Under the pieces are notes generated by a model, which had not been told where the DNA came from, did not search any database, and was given only the letters and a program-made list of their open reading frames with translations. Positions 12,600 to 23,760 of a stretch of 64,000 nucleotides of DNA are shown piece by piece. Every line of letters starts with the position of its first letter. Within the stretch, counting starts at the first letter, position 1. The DNA comes from Ailurus styani (lineage: Eukaryota > Chordata > Mammalia > Carnivora > Ailuridae): positions 1,226,570 to 1,290,569 of the forward strand of contig LNAC01000065.1 of the NCBI GenBank assembly GCA_002007465.1. Reading direction: 5' to 3'. The position numbers were made by a program, and so were the translations under genes.

Positions 12600-13640
12600 T
12601 ATTTTTTTAATATGTAGAATATTAGCATGACTTCAGAAGTCAAAACTCTACCAGAAGGCAGAGATGTGTTCAGCACCACGAAACCGTGACCTGATTTTAG
12701 CCCTATAGTTTTGCCTTTTCAAAATGTCATATGAACAGATTCATGTAATATGTAGACTTTTGCGAATGGCTTCTTTCACTTAGCATAATGCTTTTGAGAT
12801 TCATCCACATTGCTGCATATATCAATAGTTACCTTTTTTTAGGTATTACTTTACTTTTTGTCATAACTTGGTTTAGATACTGTTGTATGACAAAACAGTG
12901 CACAAATTGGTTAAGGAAGCCCAAACTCATACAGGAAGTAGTAGAGTCTGGACTTGAACTCTGGCAGTTTGATTTTTTAATTTTTTTCTTTTGACATAAT
13001 CATAGATTCATAAGAAATTGCAAAGTGCAGAGGGGTCCTGTGTACCTTTCACTCAGTATACCTCAATGGTTACATCTTATATTAATACAGTATAAAAACC
13101 GGGAAATTGACATTGTGCAGTGTCCAACATATATGTATGTCTTTTATCATATTTGTAGATTTGTGGTAACTGCCGCAATCAAGATACAGAGCTGTTCTAT
13201 CACCATAAAGATCTCTTTTATGCTCCCGTACTATTATAGTCACACCCACTCCTTCCCCCATTACCATCTGTAACCTTTGGCAATCTCTGATCTGTTTCCA
13301 GATCTATAATTTTGTCATTTCAAGAACATTATGTAAATAGAGTCTTATCATATATGACCTTTTGAGATAGGCTTTTTTCTTTCTTTCTTTTTTTTTAAGA
13401 TTTATTTATTTATTTATTTGACACAGAGAGAGAGATTACAAGTAGGCAGAGAGGCAGGCAGAGAGACAGGGAGAGGAGGAAGCAGGCTCCCTGCTGAGCA
13501 GAGAGCCGGATGTGGGCCTCAATCCCAGGATGCTGAGATCATGACCTGAGCCGAAAGCAGAGGCTTTAACCCACTGAGGCACCCAGGCGCCCTGAGATAG
13601 GCTTTTTTCAATCAGATCCATCTAGTTATGTATAATTTCT
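12600..13640 (-). mobile_element. Old L1 3' region, antisense, interrupted
   Basis: Antisense L1 3' material: 'tggcttctttcacttagcat', 'gagattcatccacattgctg', and later 'gaggggtcctgtgtaccttt'. A CAN-SINE (13380-13592) interrupts it. The continuation seems to be at 16360-16500 ('agtagtattccat...', 'gttgatggatatgtgaattg'), so the L1 between them may have inserted into this one. Confidence 0.55.
13380..13592 (-). mobile_element. CAN-SINE, antisense
   Basis: Complete copy. The 17-bp TSD tgagataggcttttttc is at 13363-13379 and 13593-13609. Confidence 0.95.
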
Positions 13641-15540
13641 TACAAATATAACATAGTTGGGGGTCACTTTTTAAAATCCATTCTGCCAATCTGTCTTTTA
13701 TTTAGTGAATTTATAGCATTTACTTTTAATGTAATTACTGACATGTTAAGCTTAAATCTGCCATTTTTTGGTTTGTTTTCTCTGTTTTTTTCCTGTTTTC
13801 TTTTTCCTCTGGGTTCCTTGAACACATTTTTAGAATTCCATTTTGATTTATCTGTACTGTTTTTCTATCTGTAGTAGTGTATTCTTTGTATAGTTTTTCT
13901 AGGTATGGTTTTTGGTGTTTTAGATATTATGTTGTATGTGAATAGCTATTGTAGTCTACTGGTATTGCCATTTTACTGATTAGAATAAAGTATAGAGGGG
14001 TGCCTGGGTGGCTCAGTGGGTTAAAGCCTCTGCCTTCAGCTCAGGTCATGATCTCAGGGTCCTGAGATCGAGCCCCACATCGGGCTCTCTGCTCAGCAGG
14101 GAGCCTGCTTCCCCCTCTCTCTGCCTGCCTCTCAGCCTCCTTGTGATCTCTCTCTTTCTGTCAAATAAATAAATAAAATCTTAAAAAAATGTATAGAAAC
14201 CTTACCTTCCTTTAAATCCCTTTACCCTCCACCATTTGTAATATGATTATCTTAAATATTTTCCGTATGTACATTAAGATCCACATCAGTGTTAAAATTT
14301 TCACTTCAGCCATCTAACAAAATTTAGAAAAATTAGAAAAGAAGGGAAAACTAAGTTCATTGTATTTACCCATACTTTTGCTTTTTCCATATTCTTTTTT
14401 CCCTTCCTGTTGTTTTAGGATTCCTTCTTTTAACACTGTCTTTATGTTTAGAGAATCTCCTTTTACTGTTCTTTTAGGGTAGGTCTATAAGTGACATATT
14501 CTTTTAGTTTTCCTTTATCTGAGAATGTCTTGATTTCTTTTCTTTATTCCTGAAGGATATTTTCAGTGGATATAGAATTCTTCACTGACAGCTCCTTTTT
14601 TTCAGAACATGAAAATTTGTCACTTCCTTCTGCCCTTTATGGTTTTCAGATACACTGTAATTGTTTTCCTATGCAGGTAACTTTTTCTCCCTGGCTGCTT
14701 TCAAGAGTTTGTCTTTGTCTTTGGTCTTCTACGTATTTCAGTTGGACTGTGAGATTTTGGCATAGATTTCTTTGGGTTTATCCTGTTTGGTATTTGATCA
14801 GCTTCTTGAATCTGTATGTTTGTCTTTTGCCAAATTTGGGGACTTTTCGGCCATTATTTCTTCTAATATTTTATCAGTTCTGCCATCTTTCTCCTCTCCT
14901 CTTGAGATTTAAATGGCATTAATGTTACATCTTCTGTTATAGTCCCACAGGTCCCTGAGGCTCTGTTCTTCCTTTTTTTTTTTTCCCCAGTCTGTTTTCT
15001 CTGTTCATGTTGGGTAATTTCTGCTGTTTTGTCTTTTTAAGTTCACTGATATTTCCTCTATCTCCTCCATTCTACTGTTGAGCCCATCTATCAAATTTCT
15101 TGTTTTGGTTTTAAGTGTCAGAATTTCCATTTGGTTTTTCTTCATAACTTTTATATATCTTTGATGACTTTTGGGGTTTTTTGCTGAAACTTTTTTTTTC
15201 ATTTATTTCAGATGTGTTTATAAATACTCATTGAATCATTTTTATGATGGTTGCTTTTACATCTTGCGAGATAATTCCAACTTCCATGTTATCTCAGTGT
15301 TGTCATCTGCTGGTTGTTTTTTTGGTTTTGGGTTTTTTGTTTTTTTGGTTTTTTTCCATTTAAAGCTGAAGATTGGTGTTTTGGTATGATGAGTGGTTTT
15401 CAGTTTTACTCTGGACATTTTAGGTATTATATTATGAGACTCTGGATCTTATTTAAGTATTCTGTTTTAGTGAGACTCCTTGACACTCTGCTGGTGAATG
15501 CAGAGGAGTGCCTGTCCTTTATTGTCAGGTACAGATAGAA
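13640..15540 (-). mobile_element. Old L1 (L1M-type), antisense
   Basis: Antisense LINE sequence: 'ccattctgccaatctgtctt', 'gaatctccttttactgttc', 'tttccctggctgctttcaag'-like text, 'ccattatttcttctaatatt'. A CAN-SINE at 13998-14190 interrupts it. Open frames of up to 118 codons on either strand (for example 14566-14922) are chance. Boundaries approximate. Confidence 0.6.
13998..14190 (+). mobile_element. CAN-SINE, sense
   Basis: Head gggtgcctgggtggctcagt, tail caaataaataaataaaatctt plus A-run. It lies inside an old antisense L1. Flanks share a short 'gtataga' TSD candidate. Confidence 0.93.
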
Positions 15541-15960
15541 ATCCAGGTTCCTGACTCAACCTCTACTGATACCCGTGGGGGAAGAGTGAGAAGAGTTCCT
15601 TATTATTGCTGAATGGAAGTGGAAGGTTAGGCTCCCCTTGGTCTTCCCATGCAGCCACTCTAGCTGGGATGGGGAGGAGTGCCTCATTACTGCTTCTTTG
15701 TGGCCTCCACTGACATGATGATTGAGAGGATTTAGTAGTTACCCCTGTAGGTGGTGAAGGTCTTGTCTTCCTACTGAGCCTTCTCTGACATTACCCTGGC
15801 ATGAAGGGGGAGGAGTGCATCATTGCTCTCAGGTGGGTATGAAAATCCAGGTTCCTCAGGTGGTCTCTCCTGACATCATTAGGAGGAAAGGGCTTGTTAC
15901 AGCTTGTTAAAGATAGAAGTCTAGGCTCTCTCCCTAGTCTTTGGTCTTTGTTGATGGGGG
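15480..15960 (-). repeat. Degenerate ~100-bp repeat units in an L1 5' region
   Basis: A motif like 'gaggagtgc(c/a)t(c/g)(a/t)tta' recurs at about 15504, 15676 and 15806, each time followed by 'aggttcct/aggctc' and 'ctcctgaca/ctctgaca'. It resembles the internal tandem units found near the 5' end of old L1 elements and adjoins antisense L1. The family is not certain. Confidence 0.4.
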
Positions 15961-16359
15961 TTTGGGTGGAGCCATAGTGTTTTCCGTGGTGCTTGATTAG
16001 AGTAAGTGGTTTTTTATTGTCTAAAAATGGTTTCTGTCTTGCTAAGCTGCCCAGTTCCTAGTCCTTTGGCTAGAGAGAGCTGGCTTTTCTGAGGGCATTT
16101 TTTTGTCCATGCTCACTGGTGGTGTTCCAGGTTTGTGGCTTCTAACAAGCAGTCTGAGATATATGAAGTACCAAAAAAAGCCCAGGGAATTCACTCCCAT
16201 GTCTTCCCTCAGGTTCCAAGATCTCTAATTGGTTTGCTTCTCTTCGCTCTTCAGAGTTTTCTTATGTTTGTTATATGTTTAATGCCCAAGATTTTTAGCT
16301 ATACCTAATGGGAGGACTAGGAAGGCATGCATCTACTCCATCTCAACTTGGAACGGGAA

Positions 16360-16500
16360 ACCAGTTTTTTTTCTTCACGAGTAGTATTCCATTTTTTTAT
16401 CTGTTCACCAGTTGATGGATATGTGAATTGTTTCCAGTTTGAGGCTATTACAAAGAAAACTGCTATAAATGTTCTCAAGTAGGTCTTTTATGGGTATATG
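16360..16500 (-). mobile_element. Old L1 3' fragment, antisense
   Basis: 'gagtagtattccattttt', 'ttgatggatatgtgaattg', 'gctataaatgttctcaagta': antisense L1, probably the separated continuation of the element at 12600-13640. Confidence 0.55.
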
Positions 16501-17299
16501 GTGGTCTGTATTCTTTCCTTCTTTCTCTTCTTTTTCACTTACATCTCCACAGTCCATATTCATTGTCCTACACTAGCAGAGCTCCAGTAGCAATTTTATG
16601 GAATTTATTGTTGCTTTCTCAACTTTTAGAAGCATTTTGAAGTCCATGGTATTTTCTGTTCTTTAGTACAGATGCTACAGATGTAGTTTTATGTGTTGTT
16701 TTCTTTGTGCCATTTGCTGAACTTACAGTTGTGGGGTAATGTGTGTAAAGGTTCATATCCTAGCAGTTACTACTATCTTCCAGACTTTGAAGCTCCCCAT
16801 TGCAGTATTTCTCAAATTTCAGTAAGACTTTTGTCCATTGGTCTTCACCACATTCTTACCTGCTTTTATTTTTCACTTCCCTCTATGTTGTTTTCCATGA
16901 TCTATCACTATAATCATTTTTTCTTACAGGTTTCCTAACTTCCTTGTCCTTTTCTTCATCCATCTTATTTATCTGGAACAATCCTAGTATGAAGGAACCC
17001 AGTCTCTTCCTCTGCATTCAGCCTACACCTGATTGTTGATGAGAATATCACACAGACTGATTTTACTTTAAATTTATGATCACAGACCTTGCATGGGTAC
17101 ATAAAACTTCCCTGGAGTTTTACTGTGCTTCTTTAGTAACACCTGTGAGATCCTCCATCACTTTAGACTGTAAATTGGTCACATTTTCCTGAATGTAAAT
17201 CTGCAAACCTGTATTGGCATCTATCTTTTTGTCCTTATGTTATGGTAGAGGAGGTGCCCCCTCTCTTATTGAGAGTGAATTCTTTTATCTGAGCTCTGG

Positions 17300-17540
17300 A
17301 TTCCTTCTGTTTCCCCTACTCAAGGACTTTCCTCCTTCAGTTATTCCTTCTTCTGTTTCATCAGCTTCACCTTCTCTTTTAGATTGTTCTCAACAGCATG
17401 TAAGACATGTGCTAGGATCTCCTATCCTAAAAGGCATGCCTCCCCAGACCTCATCTCCACCTGACTCTCCCAGCTACCATCCCCATTTCTCTGTTCTCCT
17501 TTGAAGGCAGAATTCTCAAAGTAAAATTGTCCAATAGATA
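17300..17540 (+). mobile_element. L2 LINE fragment (reverse transcriptase start)
   Basis: A conceptual reading gives SPSYHPHFSVLL, a decayed form of the 'SYRPISLL' motif at the start of the L2 reverse transcriptase. This explains the 96-codon open frame at 17214-17504, which is not a gene. Confidence 0.5.
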
Positions 17541-17551
17541 CAGGGTTATTT

Positions 17552-17553
<2 letters not shown>

Positions 17554-17586
<33 letters not shown>

Positions 17587-17597
17587 CGCGCGCGCGC
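17554..17597. repeat. (GT)n(GC)n microsatellite
   Basis: About 14 GT units passing into alternating GC (gcgtgcgcgcgcgcgc). Strict purine-pyrimidine alternation makes it a candidate for Z-DNA. Confidence 0.9.
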
Positions 17598-18742
17598 TAG
17601 CTCTGTTCACACAGAAGGCCTAGAAGCAGTGTCAGCCCAGTAGCAGTTTTTTAGAGCATTTTTTTAAAGCATTGGCTGATTCAGGACTTGAACATGGAAA
17701 AATACAAGATGAGCTCAGAGCATCTGTAGAGTCAGAAAGTAAGAAAGTGATAATAATAATAATATAATAAAAATGGCATGTAGAAAAGACATTGAAGCCA
17801 ACTTGAAAGAGCTCCAAGTAACGAAACTGGGACAATTTGAGAATCATAATAAATAATGAAAATTACAGAATAAATCCATGAGGCAGTGTTATAGAATAAA
17901 ATATCCATGAGCCAATGCTGATATATAAATAAACAAACACACTGGGGAGAAAGGATTACTTTTTCTTTAGTAGAATTCTAATTAATGAATATAGGACAAA
18001 TCATGGAAATAGAAAATCAACATTGGCATACTATAATAATATTGCAGGGATAAATCATCTTTGGATGCTAAATAAGTGGGCATAAATATGAAGACAAACA
18101 GCATATTTGCATAGTCTCAAAGAATCTCCTCATAAGATGTCTGATAGATAACCAACGTACCTATGTGACCCAAGTTAATATCACCGGTAATGAGACATCC
18201 AGCCTCCTAGTATGATGCATTGAGAAGGACACCAGTATGCATAACTTCAGTCTCATCATGAGGAAACATCAAATTCAAATGAAGGAATATTCTACAAAAG
18301 AACTGGCTAGTACTGGCAAGATCACGGGATAAAGAAGAAAAACTAAGGAAGTGTTTTAGGATGAAAGAGACTAAGAAGACATGACAGCTAAATGCAGTAT
18401 GATATTCTGTATTGCATCCTGGACCTAGAAAAAGGACATTGGCAAAATTTGATTAAAGTCCAGAAGATTAATATTATCATTAACATTATATCAGTGTTAT
18501 TTTCCTGTTTCTGTAGTTTTACTCTGGTTAGACAAAATGACAGTTTTGCAGGTTTTTGAAAGTCAGAAATTATTTCAGAATAGGAAGTTAAATTGTCTAT
18601 ACCTTGTGCATTTAACTCAGGTCTTTTTTCTGAACTCAGCACTCATATATCTATCTACCTGCCTTTTTGGCAGTTCTGCTTTGATGTCTCACAACATTGC
18701 AAATTTAACACATTTGAAACTGAAGCATTGACTGTCATATCT

Positions 18743-18776
18743 ACATCTGTAGACTTTGTAGTGATGTCATATCACT
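18743..18776 (+). repeat. 34-bp perfect repeat, copy 1
   Basis: Begins acatctgtagactttgtag and ends gtcatatcact. The identical 34 bp occurs in the same orientation at 21759-21792. Confidence 0.95.
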
Positions 18777-18829
18777 ACTATCCTTAGTAGTTGGAACCAC
18801 CATTGACCTAATTACCCAAGCCAGAAATC

Positions 18830-19540
18830 TGAGAACCATTTAAAATCTTTTCTCCTCTCTACCCCCACACATTGGATCCCTTTGTTATTGATTATATGAA
18901 ATATTTCTTGAATTGCCTACTTTTTAGTATCTAATGACATCTTCAAACCAGCAACTGTTTGTTACCTTGACTATTTCGGTAGTCTTAGCTGGCCTTCTAC
19001 TCTGCAGTCTGTTCTCTCCATAGCAACTCAGACTTTTAAAACTTAAATTAGGTCATGTCATTCCCCTGCTGAAACACTTAGTGATTCCTGTTGCATTTAG
19101 AATAAGATAACCCCTTTAATTTGGCCCATAAGATCACCCATGTCCTGGTATTGCCTGCCTCTCAGATTTCATCTTGTGGTAAGCTTCCTCTTGTTCATAT
19201 GTTCACTGCCCTCTCAATTCCTCAAATGTGACATATTCTTCCTGTTCAGAGATCCAGATCTGCTGTGCTTTTTGCCTGGCCTGCCTATTCTTCTAGCTTG
19301 TTCCTTCTCATCCTTGAAGTTTTAGCTTAAATATCACTTATTTTAAAATAGGGCACCCTTTTCTTTTTTTTCTTCACAGTAGTTGCCACTACTTGTAACT
19401 ATTTTTTTTTTCTTTATTGCTTATCATCTGTTATTTCAAGTAAACTCTAAGCTCCATGAGAGTAGGAACATATTTGTCTTATTCACCTTATCAGTCCCAG
19501 GGCCTGGCACTAATAGGCACTAAATAACTCTTTGAAACAA
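18830..19540 (+). mobile_element. L2 LINE 3' end, sense
   Basis: Follows the L2 3' region in order: 'ccccacacattggatccc', 'ctggccttctactctgca', 'ttaggtcatgtcattcccct', 'agattaaacccatatggcc'-like text, then the tail 'aactctaagctccatgagag' and 'ccagggcctggcactaatag'. Old; the frame is lost. Confidence 0.8.
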
Positions 19541-19739
19541 CTAAATGAAGAAAGAAGGTAACATTTGTCTTCTTAAAGGATGAATAGAAGGTAGCTTGCC
19601 TAGAAAAAGTGAGATGTTATTTTTTTCTGGAAGGAAAGAACAATATAGGGAAGAGTGTGGAAGAAGGAACATGGCGAGAGAGGGAGGGAGAATAATTAAG
19701 AACGATTTGTTGTTGCCAAGCATATGAAGCTCAAAGATG

Positions 19740-20600
19740 GGTCAGATACTGGTAAGATAGGCTGGAGCCAGATCTTGGAGTCTCTTATGTACCGTATGAA
19801 CTTATAAAACTTATAAGAGCTCATGGAACTCTTGAAAGATTTTAGACAATAGAGTAATATGGACAGATTTGCATTTTAGATCTGATTTGTGACAGCAGTA
19901 AGTGTAGAAATTGGGAGGTGAATTTAAAGGGTGTTAGGGTGATCCAAGTGAGAGGTGATGAATTCTGTACTCACAGTTTTTACAGAAATGAGAAGATAAA
20001 CGAAGAAATATTTAAAGAGTAGAATCACTAAAACTTACTGGTATACAAAGTGAGGAAGAAGAAGGAATGAATCTAAGTGTGGCTCCTAGATTTCTAGAAT
20101 CTGTGTTACTGGGTGGGTAATGGTGTTTACAACAAAGAGAAAATTCTAGAGGAGGAACTCCTTTAGTAAGAGATGGTAATGAGTTGAGTTTTAGCTGCTC
20201 TTGAACATCTAGGTGGGGATTTCCATCAGGCATTTGGATATAAAAATCTTAAACTCTGTGCTGAGATCCCATATAGAAATACAAAGTTGATGGTAGTTGT
20301 AGTCATAAGAATAGATGTGATAAAAACAGCCTTAGAGGGAGGTTATATAGTGCAAAGAGAGCAACTGACTGAAAAGAGACCCACCAGCAGAAGTAGAATA
20401 GTGTGAGAGGAAAACATGAGGGAAACAGGGGATATGAGAAAAATAAGTAGAGTGAAGGCGAAGGAAGCCAAGAACGAAGATGTCTTTAAGGAAGGAGGGA
20501 GTGATCAGAAGAATGGCATGCAGCCAAGAAATCTAGTAAGAAGAGCCCTGAAAAATATGGATAGCATTTGACACTCAGGGGACTTTAATGAGGAGAGTTT
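19740..20600 (-). mobile_element. L2 LINE, antisense
   Basis: Antisense L2 text: 'gatccaagtgagaggtgatg', 'ttgagttttagctgctctt', 'ccaagaacgaagatgtcttt', 'aaggaggga gtgatcagaag'. Heavily diverged; boundaries approximate. Confidence 0.5.
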
Positions 20601-21758
20601 CCATAGAATGATGAACGTAGAAAAAGTAGATTTCAGTAGGGTGAGGAATGAAAGGGAGGTCAAAACATTTGGAAAGACAAACAGAAAAATTAAATAGGTA
20701 CTGGGTGACATAAAATCCAGGCAGTGACTTTTATATTAGAGAAACAGACTGAGGGGAAAAAATCTGGTGGGGAGGGATGGGTGGAGAGAGAGAAAAACAA
20801 GTTGAATATATGGTTGGTTGTTGCTAGTATATAGAAATTAAAAAAAAATAGTTTGTATTCTGCATCCTTGTTACATTCACTGATTTGTTCTACTAGTTTG
20901 TTTATAGATTCCGTAGGATTTTCTGTAGATGATTGTGTCATCTGTGAATAGACAGATGACTGCTTCCTTTTTAGTCTGGATACCTCATATTTCTGTTTCT
21001 TGCCTGATCGCACAGGCTCAAACCTCCAGTGCTATATTGAATAGAAGATCTGAGAGCAAATGTCTTTGTCTTATTCCTTATTTTAGGGGGAAAGCATTCA
21101 GTTTTTTTACCATTAAGTGTGATGTTAACTGTTGTTTATCAGGGTGAGAAAGTTCCCCTCTGTTCTGGTTTGCTGAGAATATTTATCAGGGATGCATATT
21201 CAAATTATCTTACCCTTTTTCTGTTTTCATCTGTTAATATGGTGAATTTTGTTAATTGATTTTTGAAGTTAAACCAACCTCCACTTGGTCATGTAATTTT
21301 ATCATTGTTATATGTTGTTGGCTCTGATTTGCTAAAATTTTGTTAAGGTTTTTATGTATCTATGTTTATGAAGGATGTTGGGCTGTAGTTTTCTTGTAAT
21401 GTCTTTGTCTGGTTTTGGAATTGGGAATAATGGCTTAATTGAATGAATTGGGAAGTATTCTCTTCCCCCCCCTCAATTTTATGGAGGTTTTTGTATATAA
21501 TTAATTTATTTTTTACATGAATAGTATAGGAATTCATCAGCAAAGCCTTCTAGGCCTGAAGAGTTTTTGTTTTGCTTGATTTTTGGTGGAAAGGTTTTTA
21601 ACCAGGAATTTAGTTTTTTTAAATAGATATATAACTATTTAGATTTTTAAAAAAATAATCTTTGGTGATTTGTATCTTTTAAGAAATTTGACCATTTAAT
21701 CTGAATTGTCCAGGTGTTTGATTTAAAGTTGTTCAAGTTACTCCTTTTTAGTCTTTTA

Positions 21759-21792
21759 ACATCTGTAGACTTTGTAGTGATGTCATATCACT
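21759..21792 (+). repeat. 34-bp perfect repeat, copy 2 (inside L1)
   Basis: Identical to 18743-18776. Here it sits where L1 ORF2 antisense normally reads 'atctgtagggtctgtagtga'. Confidence 0.95.
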
Positions 21793-22178
21793 CATTCCTA
21801 ATGTTGGTAATATCTGTACTCTATTTTTCCTAATCAGTCTCGCTAAAGTCTATCAATTTTAATGACCTTCTTAAAGAAATGGCTTTTGATTTCATTGATT
21901 CTTATATCTTTTGTTTTCTATTTTGATTCTCATTCTATTTTTATTTACTTTAGGTTTAATTTGCTTTTCTTTTTTAAGTTTCTTGTGATGGAGGCTGAAG
22001 ACAGTGACTGAAAACCTTTCTTCTTTCCTAATGGAAGTTTTTACTACTATCCATTTTCTTCTGAGTCCTGCTTTAACTACATCCTTCCAATTTTGATAAC
22101 CTGGGTTTTCATTTTAATGCAATTCAAAATATTTTATAGTTTTCTTTTCTTTTATTCTTTGACCCATGGATATTTTTA

Positions 22179-22250
22179 CATATATATATATATCTTTATA
22201 TATATTTATTTATATTCTATATATACTTATATATATTTTTATATATATCA
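22179..22250. repeat. (TA)n-rich low-complexity stretch
   Basis: Repeated tatata/tttata units, within antisense L1. Confidence 0.85.
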
Positions 22251-22457
22251 TGAGTTATTCTGTTTCCAACTATTTGAGGATTTTCCTGATATCTTCTTGC
22301 TGTTGATTTCTAATTTAATTGTTGTCAACATATTTTGTACGATCTGAATACTTTTCAATTTACCGAGACTTGTTTTTTGGCCACAAAGTGTTATTTAATA
22401 TTGGTACATGTTCCGTGTGCATTTGAAATACATTCTCTGCTTTAGATGGAGAGAGTA

Positions 22458-22657
22458 TTTTTTTTTAAGATTTTATTTATTTATTTGAGAGAGAGAGAGA
22501 GAGAGAGCGAGCACACGAGCAGGGGCAGAAAGAGAGGGAGGAGAAGCAGACTCCCTGCTGACCAGGGAGCCCAACGTGGGGCTCCATCCCAGGACCCAGG
22601 GATCATGACCTGAGCCAAAGGCAGACACTTAATCAGCTGAACTGTCCAGGCGCCCCC
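22458..22657 (-). mobile_element. CAN-SINE, antisense, left of the gap
   Basis: Poly-T, aagattttatttatttattt, (GA)n, head complement ending caggcgccc. The left flank (ggagagagtattttt) and right flank (ggatagagtgttt) look like diverged TSDs. The same right-flank sequence recurs after the next SINE at 23285. Confidence 0.92.
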
Positions 22658-22693
22658 GGATAGAGTGTTTGTTTGTTTGTTTGTTTGTTTTTT

Positions 22694-22835
22694 AAGATTT
22701 TTTTTTTTATTATTCTTTGCCCCGGGGGTACAGGTCTATGAATCATCAGGCTTACATCTTTCACAGCATTCACCAAAGCACAAACCCTCCCCAATGTCCA
22801 TAACCCACCCACCCTATCCCTACCCTCCCACCGCC
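22694..22835 (-). mobile_element. L1 3'-UTR fragment, antisense, running into the gap
   Basis: Poly-T, then 'tttgccccgggggtacaggt', 'aatcatcaggcttacatctt', 'acaaaccctccccaatgtcc': the carnivore L1 3' end in reverse. Its 5' side is lost in the N run. Confidence 0.9.
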
Positions 22836-23080
22836 NNNNNNNNNNNNNNNNNNNNNNNNNNNNNNNNNNNNNNNNNNNNNNNNNNNNNNNNNNNNNNNNN
22901 NNNNNNNNNNNNNNNNNNNNNNNNNNNNNNNNNNNNNNNNNNNNNNNNNNNNNNNNNNNNNNNNNNNNNNNNNNNNNNNNNNNNNNNNNNNNNNNNNNNN
23001 NNNNNNNNNNNNNNNNNNNNNNNNNNNNNNNNNNNNNNNNNNNNNNNNNNNNNNNNNNNNNNNNNNNNNNNNNNNNNNNN
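22836..23080. other. Assembly gap (245 N)
   Basis: A run of N between an antisense L1 tail and an antisense CAN-SINE. It may be a sized or an estimated gap. Confidence 1.
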
Positions 23081-23081
23081 T

Positions 23082-23284
23082 CTTTTTTTTTTTTAAAGAC
23101 TGTATTTATTTATTTGACAGAGAGAGAGACACAGCAAGAGAGGCAACAGCAGCAGGGGGAGTAGGAGAGGGAGAAGCAAGCTTCCTGGTGAGCAGGGAGC
23201 CGGATGCTGGGCTTGATCCCAGGACCCTGGGATCTGACCTGAGCTGAAGGCAGCTGCTTAATGACTGAACTGCCCAGGCGCCCC
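23082..23284 (-). mobile_element. CAN-SINE, antisense, right of the gap
   Basis: Poly-T (the start may be clipped by the gap), then gactgtatttatttatttga; ends gcccaggcgcccc. It is followed by tggatagagtattttt, matching the sequence after the SINE at 22657. More diverged than its neighbours, with small deletions in the head (gggatctgacc, ttaatgactg). Confidence 0.92.
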
Positions 23285-23760
23285 TGGATAGAGTATTTTT
23301 AATAAATGTTAATTATGTCAGGTTGGTTGACAGTCTTTTATAACTTTCATTCTTAATTGCTTTATCAATTATTGAGAGGGGGTGTTGCTATCTCTGTGAA
23401 TTTGTCTTTTTCTCCTTGTAGTTCTATCAGTTTTTGCTTCATTTGTTTTGTAGGTCTAATATTACAAGCTTAATATTTAGGATTGTTATAACTTCTTAAT
23501 AAATTGAATTCTTCAGTATTATAAAATGACCCTCTTTGTCCCTGGAAGTATTCTTTGTTGTGAGAAATCTACTTTGCTTATACAAATATAGCCTCTCTGG
23601 CTGGCAGGCTGGCTTGCTTGCTTGCTTTTTCTTTCTTCCTTTTTCTTTCTTCCTTTTGGCTATTTTTCTTTCTGTTTCTTTCCTTCCTTTCTTTCTTCTT
23701 CCATGCTTCTAATTTAAATTTAATATTACAAGATTTTTGTCTAACTTTGACTTTATACTG
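23285..23760 (-). mobile_element. L1 ORF2 region, antisense (continuation)
   Basis: 'atgtcaggttggttgacag', 'ttgtagttctatcagttttt' and 'ctctttgtccctggaagtat' are antisense L1, consistent with the element at 20848-22457 before it was interrupted. Confidence 0.7.
23601..23702. repeat. (CTTG)n / (CTTT)n simple repeat
   Basis: Repeated cttg units followed by impure ttctttcttcct units, within the antisense L1. Confidence 0.8.

Larger units (their letters stand above)
20848..22457 (-). mobile_element. L1 ORF2 region, antisense
   Basis: Antisense L1 ORF2: 'gatgattgtgtcatctgtga', 'ctccagtgctatattgaata', 'ttgttaattgatttttgaag', then 'catccttccaattttgataa'. Translations are broken by stops. The element appears to continue after the SINE and gap block, at 23285-23760. 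Confidence 0.8.

Noticed and set aside
14566..14922. 118-codon open frame
   Set aside because: It lies within old antisense L1, has T-rich composition typical of LINE antisense sequence, and has no recognisable protein similarity or splice context.
17214..17504. 96-codon open frame, possible small gene
   Set aside because: Its C-terminal half reads as decayed L2 reverse transcriptase and there are no supporting signals.
20690..21013. 107-codon open frame on the - strand
   Set aside because: It begins in decayed L1 ORF2 and runs on into L2-like and other intron sequence. There is no continuous domain.
22665..23096. 143-codon frame
   Set aside because: Most of it is the N gap, and the rest is L1 tail and poly-T.
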